Positions 36,346 to 42,554 of a stretch of DNA of 64,000 nucleotides are shown here, one piece after another. The notes beneath the pieces were generated by a model, which was not told the origin of the DNA, searched no databases, and worked only from the letters and a program-made list of their open reading frames with translations. This DNA is from an uncultured Glaciecola sp. (lineage in GTDB: Bacteria; Pseudomonadota; Gammaproteobacteria; Enterobacterales; Alteromonadaceae): NCBI RefSeq assembly GCF_937770335.1, contig NZ_CALJHY010000003.1, positions 186,001-250,000 of the forward strand. Reading direction: 5' to 3'. The position numbers and the translations under genes were made by a program. Numbering within the stretch: the stretch's first letter is position 1; each line of letters opens with the position of its first letter.

Positions 36346-36819
36346 TTAAGCCTGCCCTTTCAGTAGAATACCAACACTACTGCCAAACTCAGACTGTAAT
36401 TCGTTTATTCGCCCTGCAAATTTTAGCACTTCCTCGGAAGGAATTTGCCGTATTACATCTCCAGATGCCGCATCTTTTACCGTCACTACTGGTCTATCAG
36501 ACGCTTCATCTACTGAAAACGCTAGTTTCGTATTTCTAGTTTGCAGAAACTCGCTAATGTCTAAAAGCGCTTGATTAAGTTCAACAACGCTTCCCTCTCG
36601 TTGATTACTATCGGCCTCACTAGCAATTGCTTGAGCACTTTCCGCTGTTTTTGCCGCTATATTTTGCGCAACAGTACTATCAACATTATCGTTAGCCTTC
36701 TGCGATTTTACTGCATCAGATGCGTCCGCTTTGTCACTGCGTTCAAACACCGGTAAAATTGACGGCTTTAATAAATGGCTTGCAACATTGTTGCCAGCTT
36801 GCGGGATTATGTTGTCCAT
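36346..36819 (-). CDS. flaG: Flagellar protein FlaG
   Basis: FlaG-family protein of 157 residues. FlaG affects filament length in polar flagellates; its mechanism is unclear. The C-terminal domain has the family pattern KLAFSVDEASDRPVVTVKDA followed by GDVIRQIPSEEVL. The N-terminal half is low-complexity. It sits between the flagellin at 36.9 kb and fliD. I see no sigma28 site in the 100-base gap, so it may be read through from the flagellin gene. Confidence 0.92.
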   Translation of the reverse strand: MDNIIPQAGNNVASHLLKPSILPVFERSDKADASDAVKSQKANDNVDSTVAQNIAAKTAESAQAIASEADSNQREGSVVELNQALLDISEFLQTRNTKLAFSVDEASDRPVVTVKDAASGDVIRQIPSEEVLKFAGRINELQSEFGSSVGILLKGQA

Positions 36820-36917
36820 TTTTAATTCCTTATATCAAATGAGAGAAACAGTTGCATTAATACCTGGGTGAACTGCTTGTTAAACACAACTTATAAGATG
36901 CTTAATTAGCTTCTTAA

Positions 36918-37757
36918 TTAACCTAACAAAGACAATGCTGCTTGTGGTCTTTGATTCGCCTGACTCAGCACAAGAATTGAAGCCTGCTGAATAATCTGAT
37001 TTCGCGTGAGCTTTGCGGTTTCTGATGCAAAATCGGTATCACGAATTTGACTTCTTGCGCCAGTTAAATTCTCCGCAATGTTAGACAGGTTTCGAATGGT
37101 CGATTGAAAACGATTTTGTATCGCTCCTAAGTCGGACCTCACATTTCCCACAGCAGAAATAGCACTGTCGATACTCACTAATGCTGCAGAGGCATCACCA
37201 AAAGTAGCAACCGACAAGTTTGCTATACCGAGACCTGTCGAACTAAACCCATCAGCACCACTGATGTTTGATGCTGACAAATTAACACTGATCGTTTGAC
37301 CACTATTTGCACCGACTAAGAACGCACCAGAATAAGATGCATCCAAGATATTCAGATTGTTGAATGTAGTATCCGTTGCAATTCGAGAAATCTCTATTTT
37401 TAAAGCAGATACCTCTTTTTGCAGAGCCGCGCGGTCGGCGGATGAATTAATACCATTTTGTGATTGCACTGCTAATTGGCGAATACGTTGCAAAGACGTT
37501 GTGGTTTCAGCTAACGCACCTTCAGCAGTTTGGCTTATCGAAATAGCATCGTTGGAATTTCTTACCGCTTGATTCAAGCCTTGGATCTGACTCGTCATAC
37601 GCTCTGAAATTTGTAGGCCTGCCGCGTCATCCGCCGCACTATTAATTCTAAAGCCAGATGATAAACGCTCAAAAGACTGATTAAGAGCCTGTTCTGATTG
37701 GCTTAGTTGTCGTTGTGCATTCAACGACGATATGTTGGTATTTACAAAAATTGACAT
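36918..37757 (-). CDS. fliC: Flagellin (copy nearest fliD)
   Basis: Structural subunit of the flagellar filament. It has 279 residues from the ATG at 37757, which has GGAGGT three bases upstream; an ATG 15 bases earlier lies before the ribosome site. Only the conserved D0/D1 regions are present (SIFVNTNISSLNAQRQL at the start, SQANQRPQAALSLLG at the end). There is almost no variable outer domain. A sigma28 site lies about 150 bases upstream. It is one of three intact paralogues here and the likely target of the pseudaminic acid system. Confidence 0.96.
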   Translation of the reverse strand: MSIFVNTNISSLNAQRQLSQSEQALNQSFERLSSGFRINSAADDAAGLQISERMTSQIQGLNQAVRNSNDAISISQTAEGALAETTTSLQRIRQLAVQSQNGINSSADRAALQKEVSALKIEISRIATDTTFNNLNILDASYSGAFLVGANSGQTISVNLSASNISGADGFSSTGLGIANLSVATFGDASAALVSIDSAISAVGNVRSDLGAIQNRFQSTIRNLSNIAENLTGARSQIRDTDFASETAKLTRNQIIQQASILVLSQANQRPQAALSLLG

Positions 37758-37908
37758 ACTACCTCCGGTCAAAAAAGGGTGAGTGTATAACCCTCTTTTT
37801 TAAACCTATTTTCATGTTAACTTGGTTCACTACGCCAAATTAACACCCTCGTCGCTTAACTGGTTCGACATAAAACCAAAAAAACGGTAGATTACCCCTC
37901 GACTAACT

Positions 37909-37935
37909 GTATCGACCAAAACCATAGATCCTTTA
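37909..37935 (-). promoter_or_regulatory. Sigma28 (FliA) promoter of flagellin at 36.9 kb
   Basis: On the minus strand TAAA, 15 bases, then GTCGATAC. The -10 box and spacing equal those before flgM and the flagellin at 40.9 kb. It predicts a 5' leader of about 145 bases. Confidence 0.8.
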
Positions 37936-38049
37936 GGCATTATTTTAAAAATAAAAAATTAATCACTTATTCATTGAAAAACGATTGCTTTTCAATGAGT
38001 AAGAATAGAAATTTATATATTAAACGCTACTTTAAGGAATAAAAATTCA

Positions 38050-38352
38050 TTGGAATATTTCATTTTACTCAGTGTCGTTGGGTTTTGTTGTCTGTGTTTT
38101 TATTCATATTATGTGTTGAAGGATAAAGCAGCGACGAAGCAAAAATGTTTTCACATGGCTGTTACCTGGGGAGCGGTATTGACGCTATTTGGAATATTCA
38201 GTGCTATTTTTATATTAGTTGCTGTATTTAGTATCATTACAAAAGAGTGGGACAATACCTTTCTTCTGACCAAAGCCCCGGTGTTTATAGGTACCTATGT
38301 CTCTTTCGTCATTTTCACTAAATATAAAAAACGATATAAAGAAGACACTTAA
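38050..38352 (+). CDS. Small three-span membrane protein, unknown
   Basis: A 100-codon frame starting with TTG (AAGGAA 12 bases before). It would encode a protein with about three hydrophobic segments (FILLSVVGFCCLCFYSYYVL; TLFGIFSAIFILVAVFSII; VFIGTYVSFVIF) and a basic C-terminus. I do not recognise it. It is the only plus-strand gene candidate among the flagellin genes. Hydrophobic composition favours a real membrane protein, but the lack of an ATG and of a clear promoter leaves doubt. Confidence 0.4.
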   Translation: MEYFILLSVVGFCCLCFYSYYVLKDKAATKQKCFHMAVTWGAVLTLFGIFSAIFILVAVFSIITKEWDNTFLLTKAPVFIGTYVSFVIFTKYKKRYKEDT

Positions 38353-38448
38353 AAGAGATTCAATTGCAACATTTGAGGAACGCTTTTTAATAAGATGTAA
38401 ACCGAACAATAGAGATGCTAGAAATATTAAATTAGATTTCTCATTAAG

Positions 38449-38465
38449 TTGGCACGGTACATGCT
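38449..38465 (+). promoter_or_regulatory. Plus-strand sigma54-like site near element E1
   Basis: TTGGCACGGTACATGCT fits the sigma54 consensus with exact 10-base GG to GC spacing. It points away from the flagellin transcription direction, toward element E1. No plus-strand protein gene follows within 4 kb, so if used it would make a non-coding or antisense RNA. Confidence 0.45.
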
Positions 38466-38521
38466 GGAATTCAGTGTCGAGGTGAGAACCCATGTGTTTT
38501 GAAACTTAGCTATTGGGAAGG

Positions 38522-38552
38522 AAAAAAGGCCGAGCCATAGGGTGGCCCGACC
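38522..38552 (-). terminator. Terminator in the 3' region of the middle flagellin
   Basis: On the minus strand GGTCGGGCC, loop ACCCTAT, GGCTCGGCC pairs fully over nine bases (two G-U pairs) and is followed by six T residues. It is placed about 470 bases past the flagellin stop, so that transcript may have a long 3' tail containing E1. Confidence 0.8.
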
Positions 38553-38588
38553 AACTTGCTCACGTTAGGAGTGGAGCAAAGCAGTTTC

Positions 38589-38664
38589 GTCGGCTTGCAG
38601 GATTGTAGAATAAGTTACTGGCCTCTCAACCTAAACTTCTATACTCTCAGTCTTGTAAGTCGGC
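38589..38664. repeat. Structured element E1 (long-range stem-loop)
   Basis: Two 17-base arms (38589-38605 and 38648-38664) pair along their whole length in plus-strand RNA if G-U pairs are allowed (12 Watson-Crick, 5 wobble); the minus-strand RNA would have mismatches. The 42-base loop shares a stretch with element E2 (minus strand GAGAGTATAGAAG against GAGAGGTATAGAGG). A small hairpin and a terminator lie beside it on the left. Confidence 0.5.
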
Positions 38665-38939
38665 ATTTTACTTGGTGTAGGTCGCAGTTCTTTCTAATTT
38701 TTGATAATTTAATCTATTGAGTTTCTATACCTTTTTCAGGCTATTAACACGTTGCTCTATCACATTCCTAGTTAGCCTTTCGGCTGCCATCCATGGCAAT
38801 ATAAGCCTCTCAACGCTTTCCAATTAACTAAATTCTGATTAACTAAACTGTTATAGACACTCGGCTTAACAATGTTTACTGACAATACGTTGCCGCTTGG
38901 GCTATTCATTGCCGCTTTAACTTACATTGCTGTTACTCG

Positions 38940-38970
38940 TAACGCGAATATAACTAATAAACGACTTACC
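38940..38970 (-). pseudogene. Possible remnant of a flagellin 5' end (R2)
   Basis: On the minus strand AAGTC, then GTTTATTAGTTA, and further ACGAGTAAC resembles the remnant at 40.37 kb (AAGTC, ATGA, GTTTATTAGTTA, ACACGTAAC). The start codon is missing. Short similarity only, so low confidence. Confidence 0.25.
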
Positions 38971-39024
38971 ATCAGTAAACAAAGTAGTTCCAACATCAGT
39001 ATCCCTTTTTATTGACTAATTATT

Positions 39025-39855
39025 TTAGCCCTGGAGCAGACTCAATGCCGATTGAGGGCGCTGATTTGCCTGGCTCAAGATAGTTGTACTCGCCTGTTGA
39101 ATAATTTGTGCTCGAGTCAATTCAGACGTTTCTTTGGCAAAATCAGTGTCTCTTATTTGTGACCTAGCTGCAGCTACGTTTTCTGAAATGTTCGCTAAAT
39201 TACGAATAGTCGACTGAAAGCGGTTTTGCACTGCCCCTAAATCAGCTCGTGTGTCATTGATAACTTTAATTGCATCGTCAATCTGACCTAATGCTCTTGA
39301 GGCGCCTTGTGGCGTTTCAACACTAAGCGCTGCACTGCCAAACAAACCTAAAGTGCCAAAGCCGTTAGTGCGAGATACATTGACATTAATTGTCTGCCCG
39401 GCATTCGCACCAACAAGGAAAGCGGATGAGAAACTGCCTGAAAGTACGTCAACACCACCGAATTGGGTAGTTGTGGAAACCCGACTCATTTCAAGTTTCA
39501 GTGCTGACACTTCTTTTTGCAAGGCCGCACGGTCTGACGATGAATTAATACCGTTTTGTGACTGAATAGCTAAAACTCGGATACGTTGTAAAGCATTGGT
39601 TGTTTCTTGCAATGCTCCCTCAACGGTCTGCGCTAATGAAATACCATCGTTGGCATTTCTCACGGCTTGATCCAGGCCTTGAATTTGCGATGTCATCCGG
39701 TTTACGATTTGTAAACCAGCAGCATCATCCTTTGCACTATTGATTCGAAAGCCCGAAGACAATCTTTCAAAAGAGGTATTTAAACTTGTTGATGTAGTTT
39801 GCAGCTGTCTCTGTGCATTTAATGAAGACACATTGGTATTGACGAATAAGCTCAT
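39025..39855 (-). CDS. fliC: Flagellin (middle copy)
   Basis: Filament subunit of 276 residues with conserved D0/D1 ends (SLFVNTNVSSLNAQRQL and SQANQRPQSALSLLQG) and a minimal centre. It differs from the other two copies in the middle (NVSRTNGFGTLGLFGSAAL). The start has TTAGGAGA eight bases upstream. No sigma28 site is found upstream; instead there is a sigma54-like site about 190 bases before the ATG. This would make it the early flagellin, as FlaA is in Vibrio, but that is inference. Confidence 0.95.
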   Translation of the reverse strand: MSLFVNTNVSSLNAQRQLQTTSTSLNTSFERLSSGFRINSAKDDAAGLQIVNRMTSQIQGLDQAVRNANDGISLAQTVEGALQETTNALQRIRVLAIQSQNGINSSSDRAALQKEVSALKLEMSRVSTTTQFGGVDVLSGSFSSAFLVGANAGQTINVNVSRTNGFGTLGLFGSAALSVETPQGASRALGQIDDAIKVINDTRADLGAVQNRFQSTIRNLANISENVAAARSQIRDTDFAKETSELTRAQIIQQASTTILSQANQRPQSALSLLQG

Positions 39856-39937
39856 GATAATCTCCTAACGATTTTCAAATAGTAAATATTAATAATTAAG
39901 CGCATTTATTATTGTTTTTGTACGCATTTTTCATTTT

Positions 39938-39953
39938 TGGCACACTTGGTGCA
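39938..39953 (+). promoter_or_regulatory. Plus-strand sigma54-like site near element E2
   Basis: TGGCACACTTGGTGCA has the 10-base GG to GC spacing. Its surroundings (TCATT, a few bases, TTGGCAC, six bases, TGC) resemble the other plus-strand site at 38449. It points toward the GAAA hairpin and element E2, with no protein gene downstream on that strand nearby. Confidence 0.4.
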
Positions 39954-40038
39954 TTACTTAAGTCAAGTCATAGACTGACTTATTTCATCAAGCAATCACT
40001 CGCCTGATGATGCAATTGTTGTAACAGAGCGAAAGCTC

Positions 40039-40117
40039 TTGCTGACAGACAGGCATGCGGTGTTCCAGACCTCTATACCTCTCACTACCTCCTGGCATCA
40101 TTCCTGTCAGTCAGCAA
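40039..40117. repeat. Structured element E2 (long-range stem-loop)
   Basis: Arms of 15 bases (TTGCTGACAGACAGG at 40039-40053, CCTGTCAGTCAGCAA at 40103-40117) pair with one mismatch around a 49-base loop. The minus strand of the loop carries CCAGGAGGTAGT preceded by GGAATG, which recurs in E3 (19 of 21 bases identical). A GAAA-loop hairpin abuts it on the left. Confidence 0.6.
40053..40068 (-). promoter_or_regulatory. Candidate sigma54 promoter of the middle flagellin
   Basis: On the minus strand CTGGAACACCGCATGC has the 10-base spacing and differs from consensus at TGGAAC (for TGGCAC) and ATGC (for TTGC). It lies inside element E2. It would give a 5' leader of about 185 bases for the flagellin starting at 39855. 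Confidence 0.4.
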
Positions 40118-40341
40118 ATCCCAATTTCTCGGGTAAGTCAGTATTGTGGCGGTTATCACCCACACTTATTCCTCACAAATGTGCCTATCAATCTTTTTAA
40201 AATTGTTTTCGCTATTTTATTCAGCGTTTGAATTATTTGTATCTATAAAATGTAGAGTTGCAGAGGCAATGTAATGCCCTGAATGTATACCAACTAAATA
40301 TATAGACAAAAATTGCCGCTAAGAATATCAATATTTGCAAG

Positions 40342-40390
40342 TTACGTGTTCGACGCACTAACTAATAAACTCATGACTTTGCTCCTAACG
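40342..40390 (-). pseudogene. Remnant of a flagellin 5' end (R1)
   Basis: CGTTAGGAG followed eight bases later by ATGAG matches the ribosome site and start of the middle flagellin. The frame reads MSLLVSASNT and stops at 40342, against MSLFVNTNVS in intact copies. A sigma28-like site lies about 220 bases upstream. It looks like a flagellin gene of which only the 5' edge survives. Confidence 0.45.
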
Positions 40391-40595
40391 GTTTATCTTT
40401 ATTGAATGGTGAACCTCTTTGGGTTTTTGCGCATTCGGTACTACCTTTTTTCAGCCTCAATGATTATTATTTTTTTGTGTCTTTCGACTTTCATTGAATC
40501 ATGTGTTGTCGCTCTTTGGCGTTTAACATCATGTTGCTTGTCTTACTAATATCTAGCCAGAGTATTTATTGTTTTTATCTCCATGCTTGAAATAC

Positions 40596-40623
40596 TTATC
40601 GTGCAGATACGCGAAAACCTTTA
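40596..40623 (-). promoter_or_regulatory. Sigma28-like site upstream of flagellin remnant R1
   Basis: On the minus strand TAAA, 16 bases, CACGATAA. One base longer spacing and one mismatch compared with the three strong sigma28 sites in this window. Probably the promoter left from the lost flagellin copy. Confidence 0.35.
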
Positions 40624-40732
40624 GTTATAAAACTAATTAATTTTTAAAAGAAATGATAAATCGAGGAGTGAAAACCAATAATATATATTAATATCATATA
40701 CTTAATGATGTAAATGCGGAATTAAAAATAAA

Positions 40733-40773
40733 GAAAAAAAAGGGAGATAAAATCGGCCAGGCAATGCCTGGCC
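40733..40773 (-). terminator. Terminator of the flagellin at 40.9 kb
   Basis: A perfect eight-base stem (GGCCAGGC and GCCTGGCC, three-base loop, 40755-40773) is followed on the minus strand by a TTTTA stretch and then a run of eight T residues. It lies about 105 bases past the flagellin stop, with element E3 between. Confidence 0.7.
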
Positions 40774-40791
40774 TATCGCTCTTTGTATATC

Positions 40792-40863
40792 GAGAGTGAG
40801 CGAACTCTCTTCTGTTTGGATTGTGATGCTAGATACTACCTCCTGGCGACATTCCCCAAACAG
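40792..40863. repeat. Structured element E3 in the 3' region of the flagellin at 40.9 kb
   Basis: Arms CTGTTTGG (40812-40819) and CCAAACAG (40856-40863) enclose a loop whose minus strand carries GGAATG and CCAGGAGGTAGT, shared with E2. Beside it is a hairpin GAGAGT-GAGCGA-ACTCTC (40792-40809). The order stem, small hairpin, terminator is the same as at E1. It begins 16 bases after the flagellin stop codon. Confidence 0.6.
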
Positions 40864-40878
40864 TAGGGTCCGTTAGAC

Positions 40879-41718
40879 TTAACCTAGAAGCTGTAGAGCT
40901 GACTGTGGACGCTGATTAGCCTGCGATAGTATAGTTGTACTAGCTTGCTGAATAATCTGGTTACGTGTCAACTCAGCCGTTTCAGCTGCGAAATCTGTAT
41001 CACGTATTTGAGATCTTGCACCCTGTACGTTCTCAGAAATATTAGTTAAGTTACGAATAGTTGATTGGAACCGATTTGTTAAAGCACCGAGGTCGGCTCT
41101 TGCACCACCTATTCCAGAAATTGCCGCATCTATAGATGCTAGAGCAGCAGAGGCCTCACCGAAAGTTGCTACTGATAAACCACTAAGGCCTAGACCAATT
41201 GTATCGAAACCGCTGATACCACCAAGGGAACTGCCTTGCAAGTTAACTGAAATAGTTTGCCCACTGTTTGCGCCGATTAAGAACGCAGCAGAGAAATCTC
41301 CTCCTAACAAGTCTACGCTGTTAAATTGCGTATCAGTCGAAATTCGATTAATCTCTGACTTCAAAGCAGAGACTTCTTTCTGAAGGGCGGTACGGTCAGC
41401 AGAAGAGTTAATACCATTCTGTGATTGAACGGCTAGCTGTCTGATTCTTTGTAAAGAACTTGTCGTTTCAGACATTGCGCCTTCAGCTGTTTGGGTCAAT
41501 GAAATAGCATCATTCGCATTTCGAACAGCTTGATTCAAACCGTTGACTTGCGTAGTCATACGTTCCGCAATTTGCAAACCAGCGGCATCATCTGAAGCGC
41601 GGTTAATACGGAAACCAGAGGATAACCGTTCGAACGATGTGTTCAAACTGTTTGATGAATTCATTAATTGACGTTGAGCATTCAACGCCGATGTATTTGT
41701 ATTTACGAATAAGGACAT
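40879..41718 (-). CDS. fliC: Flagellin (copy nearest the fimbria-like operon)
   Basis: Filament subunit of 279 residues, start ATG at 41718 with AGGAGAG five bases upstream; an ATG 15 bases earlier is less likely. D0/D1 ends are conserved (SLFVNTNTSALNAQRQL and SQANQRPQSALQLLG) and the middle is short. It is most like the copy at 36.9 kb. A strong sigma28 promoter lies about 130 bases upstream and a terminator about 105 bases downstream, so it is its own transcription unit. Confidence 0.96.
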   Translation of the reverse strand: MSLFVNTNTSALNAQRQLMNSSNSLNTSFERLSSGFRINRASDDAAGLQIAERMTTQVNGLNQAVRNANDAISLTQTAEGAMSETTSSLQRIRQLAVQSQNGINSSADRTALQKEVSALKSEINRISTDTQFNSVDLLGGDFSAAFLIGANSGQTISVNLQGSSLGGISGFDTIGLGLSGLSVATFGEASAALASIDAAISGIGGARADLGALTNRFQSTIRNLTNISENVQGARSQIRDTDFAAETAELTRNQIIQQASTTILSQANQRPQSALQLLG

Positions 41719-41846
41719 TTGTCTCTCCTGCACTCTCAGTCCAGCGGCTTGCTGGTCACCGGACGTGACTCCGGTGGTTTAATAACTACTTGTAGAACAA
41801 TAACGATCCAAATGAAAAGTTAATGTACTGGCTCTCTCGTAAAGGT

Positions 41847-41873
41847 TTATCGACAAGCGTTGAGTTGTCTTTA
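41847..41873 (-). promoter_or_regulatory. Sigma28 (FliA) promoter of flagellin at 40.9 kb
   Basis: On the minus strand TAAA, 15 bases, then GTCGATAA, identical in -10 box and spacing to the flgM promoter. Leader of about 125 bases. Confidence 0.82.
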
Positions 41874-42112
41874 GCTAAAATATGCTTTTTTTCTATATTT
41901 ACGGCAATCAATTGCCGCCCTCGCAACTAAAATCGAATGAAAATAAGTAAAATAGAAAATAAAAACAATAAGATAGAATTATTAAATATGAATGCTAATT
42001 AAAAACAATATTTAGTAAAAATCGGCATTTTACTTTCACTGACCTAAAGGTTACAAAAACAACGTCTCTTCTATTATCCTGGAGCCAAAAAAAACACTGA
42101 TAGAAATTGTCT

Positions 42113-42149
42113 ATTTTCAGATTTTCAGATTTTCAGATTTTCAGATTTT
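42113..42149. repeat. Eight-base tandem repeat ATTTTCAG x4.6
   Basis: Four perfect copies of ATTTTCAG and a partial fifth, in the non-coding region between the divergent flagellin and fimbria-like transcription units. Such repeats can change length by slippage. Confidence 0.8.
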
Positions 42150-42493
42150 AAAATCCTACATCATCATTCTAAATGGCGAGAGTTAAACACCACTATTTTA
42201 GATCACCACCGATGATCTGATTTACTTTGGTTATACGATAATCGTCAAATGTTATTCCATATAAACGTCAAAATTTGATCTAACCGGCGCCGGATCGCGA
42301 TTATAATCTGATGTTTTTTTGACGGCTGATAGACCCATAATTTTATTGCGATAAGTCATAATTTGCCCGATTCAACTTATCTAGGTTTATTTACCCGCTC
42401 ATGAAGACGTTGAGGTAAACCTTGTTGGTGTTTGAGAGGGCTATTGCCGCATAACTTACATTAGCGTGGGAGTGAGGTGATGCTAGGAATACA

Positions 42494-42509
42494 TGGCATA
42501 TTAATTGCT
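42494..42509 (+). promoter_or_regulatory. Sigma54 promoter of the fimbria-like operon
   Basis: TGGCATATTAATTGCT has TGGCA and TTGCT with exact 10-base GG to GC spacing, as good as the flagellar sigma54 sites here. The predicted start near 42520 is about 35 bases before the GTG start of the usher-like gene. Confidence 0.7.
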
Positions 42510-42554
42510 ATTATTTCACTTAATAAATAAATTTAGCTTAGAGGATCAACTAGC

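Larger units (their letters stand above)
38353..39024. other. Long non-coding stretch downstream of the middle flagellin
   Basis: About 670 bases without a gene. From left to right it holds a plus-strand sigma54-like site (38449-38465), a minus-strand terminator (38522-38552), a small hairpin (TTGCTC with GAGCAA, 38557-38580), the structured element E1 (38589-38664) and a possible flagellin remnant (around 38940-38970). The stretch 38665-38940 shows no convincing feature beyond a short palindrome (GCCATCCATGGC). Confidence 0.6.
39856..40878. other. Long non-coding region between flagellin genes
   Basis: About 1 kb without an intact gene. It holds a plus-strand sigma54-like site (39938-39953), a hairpin (AAGTC, AGTC with GACT, GACTT, 39960-39981), a GAAA tetraloop hairpin (AGAGC-GAAA-GCTCT, 40026-40039), element E2, a flagellin start remnant near 40374 with its own sigma28-like site, the flagellin terminator and element E3. 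The rest (about 40118-40340 and 40400-40590) shows nothing recognisable. Confidence 0.6.
41734..42493. other. Divergent intergenic region, flagellin to fimbria-like operon
   Basis: About 760 bases. It contains the flagellin sigma28 promoter, a palindrome (CGGCAATCAATTGCCG near 41902), an eight-base tandem repeat at 42113 and a hairpin AGATCA/TGATCT near 42200. I see no gene in it. Confidence 0.6.

Noticed and set aside
35744-36349. 201-codon plus-strand frame opposite fliD
   Set aside because: Antisense shadow of fliD; no start signal and no family resemblance.
38215-38493. 92-codon minus-strand frame
   Set aside because: Overlaps the better plus-strand membrane-protein candidate, ends in non-coding sequence and has no ribosome site.
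36939-41733. CRISPR array or insertion sequence in the flagellin region
   Set aside because: Similarity among the blocks is that of flagellin paralogues and E elements; there are no regularly spaced repeats, transposase frame or terminal inverted repeats with target duplications.
41902-41917. Palindrome CGGCAATCAATTGCCG as a terminator
   Set aside because: No T-run on either side; left as an unexplained palindrome, possibly a protein-binding site.
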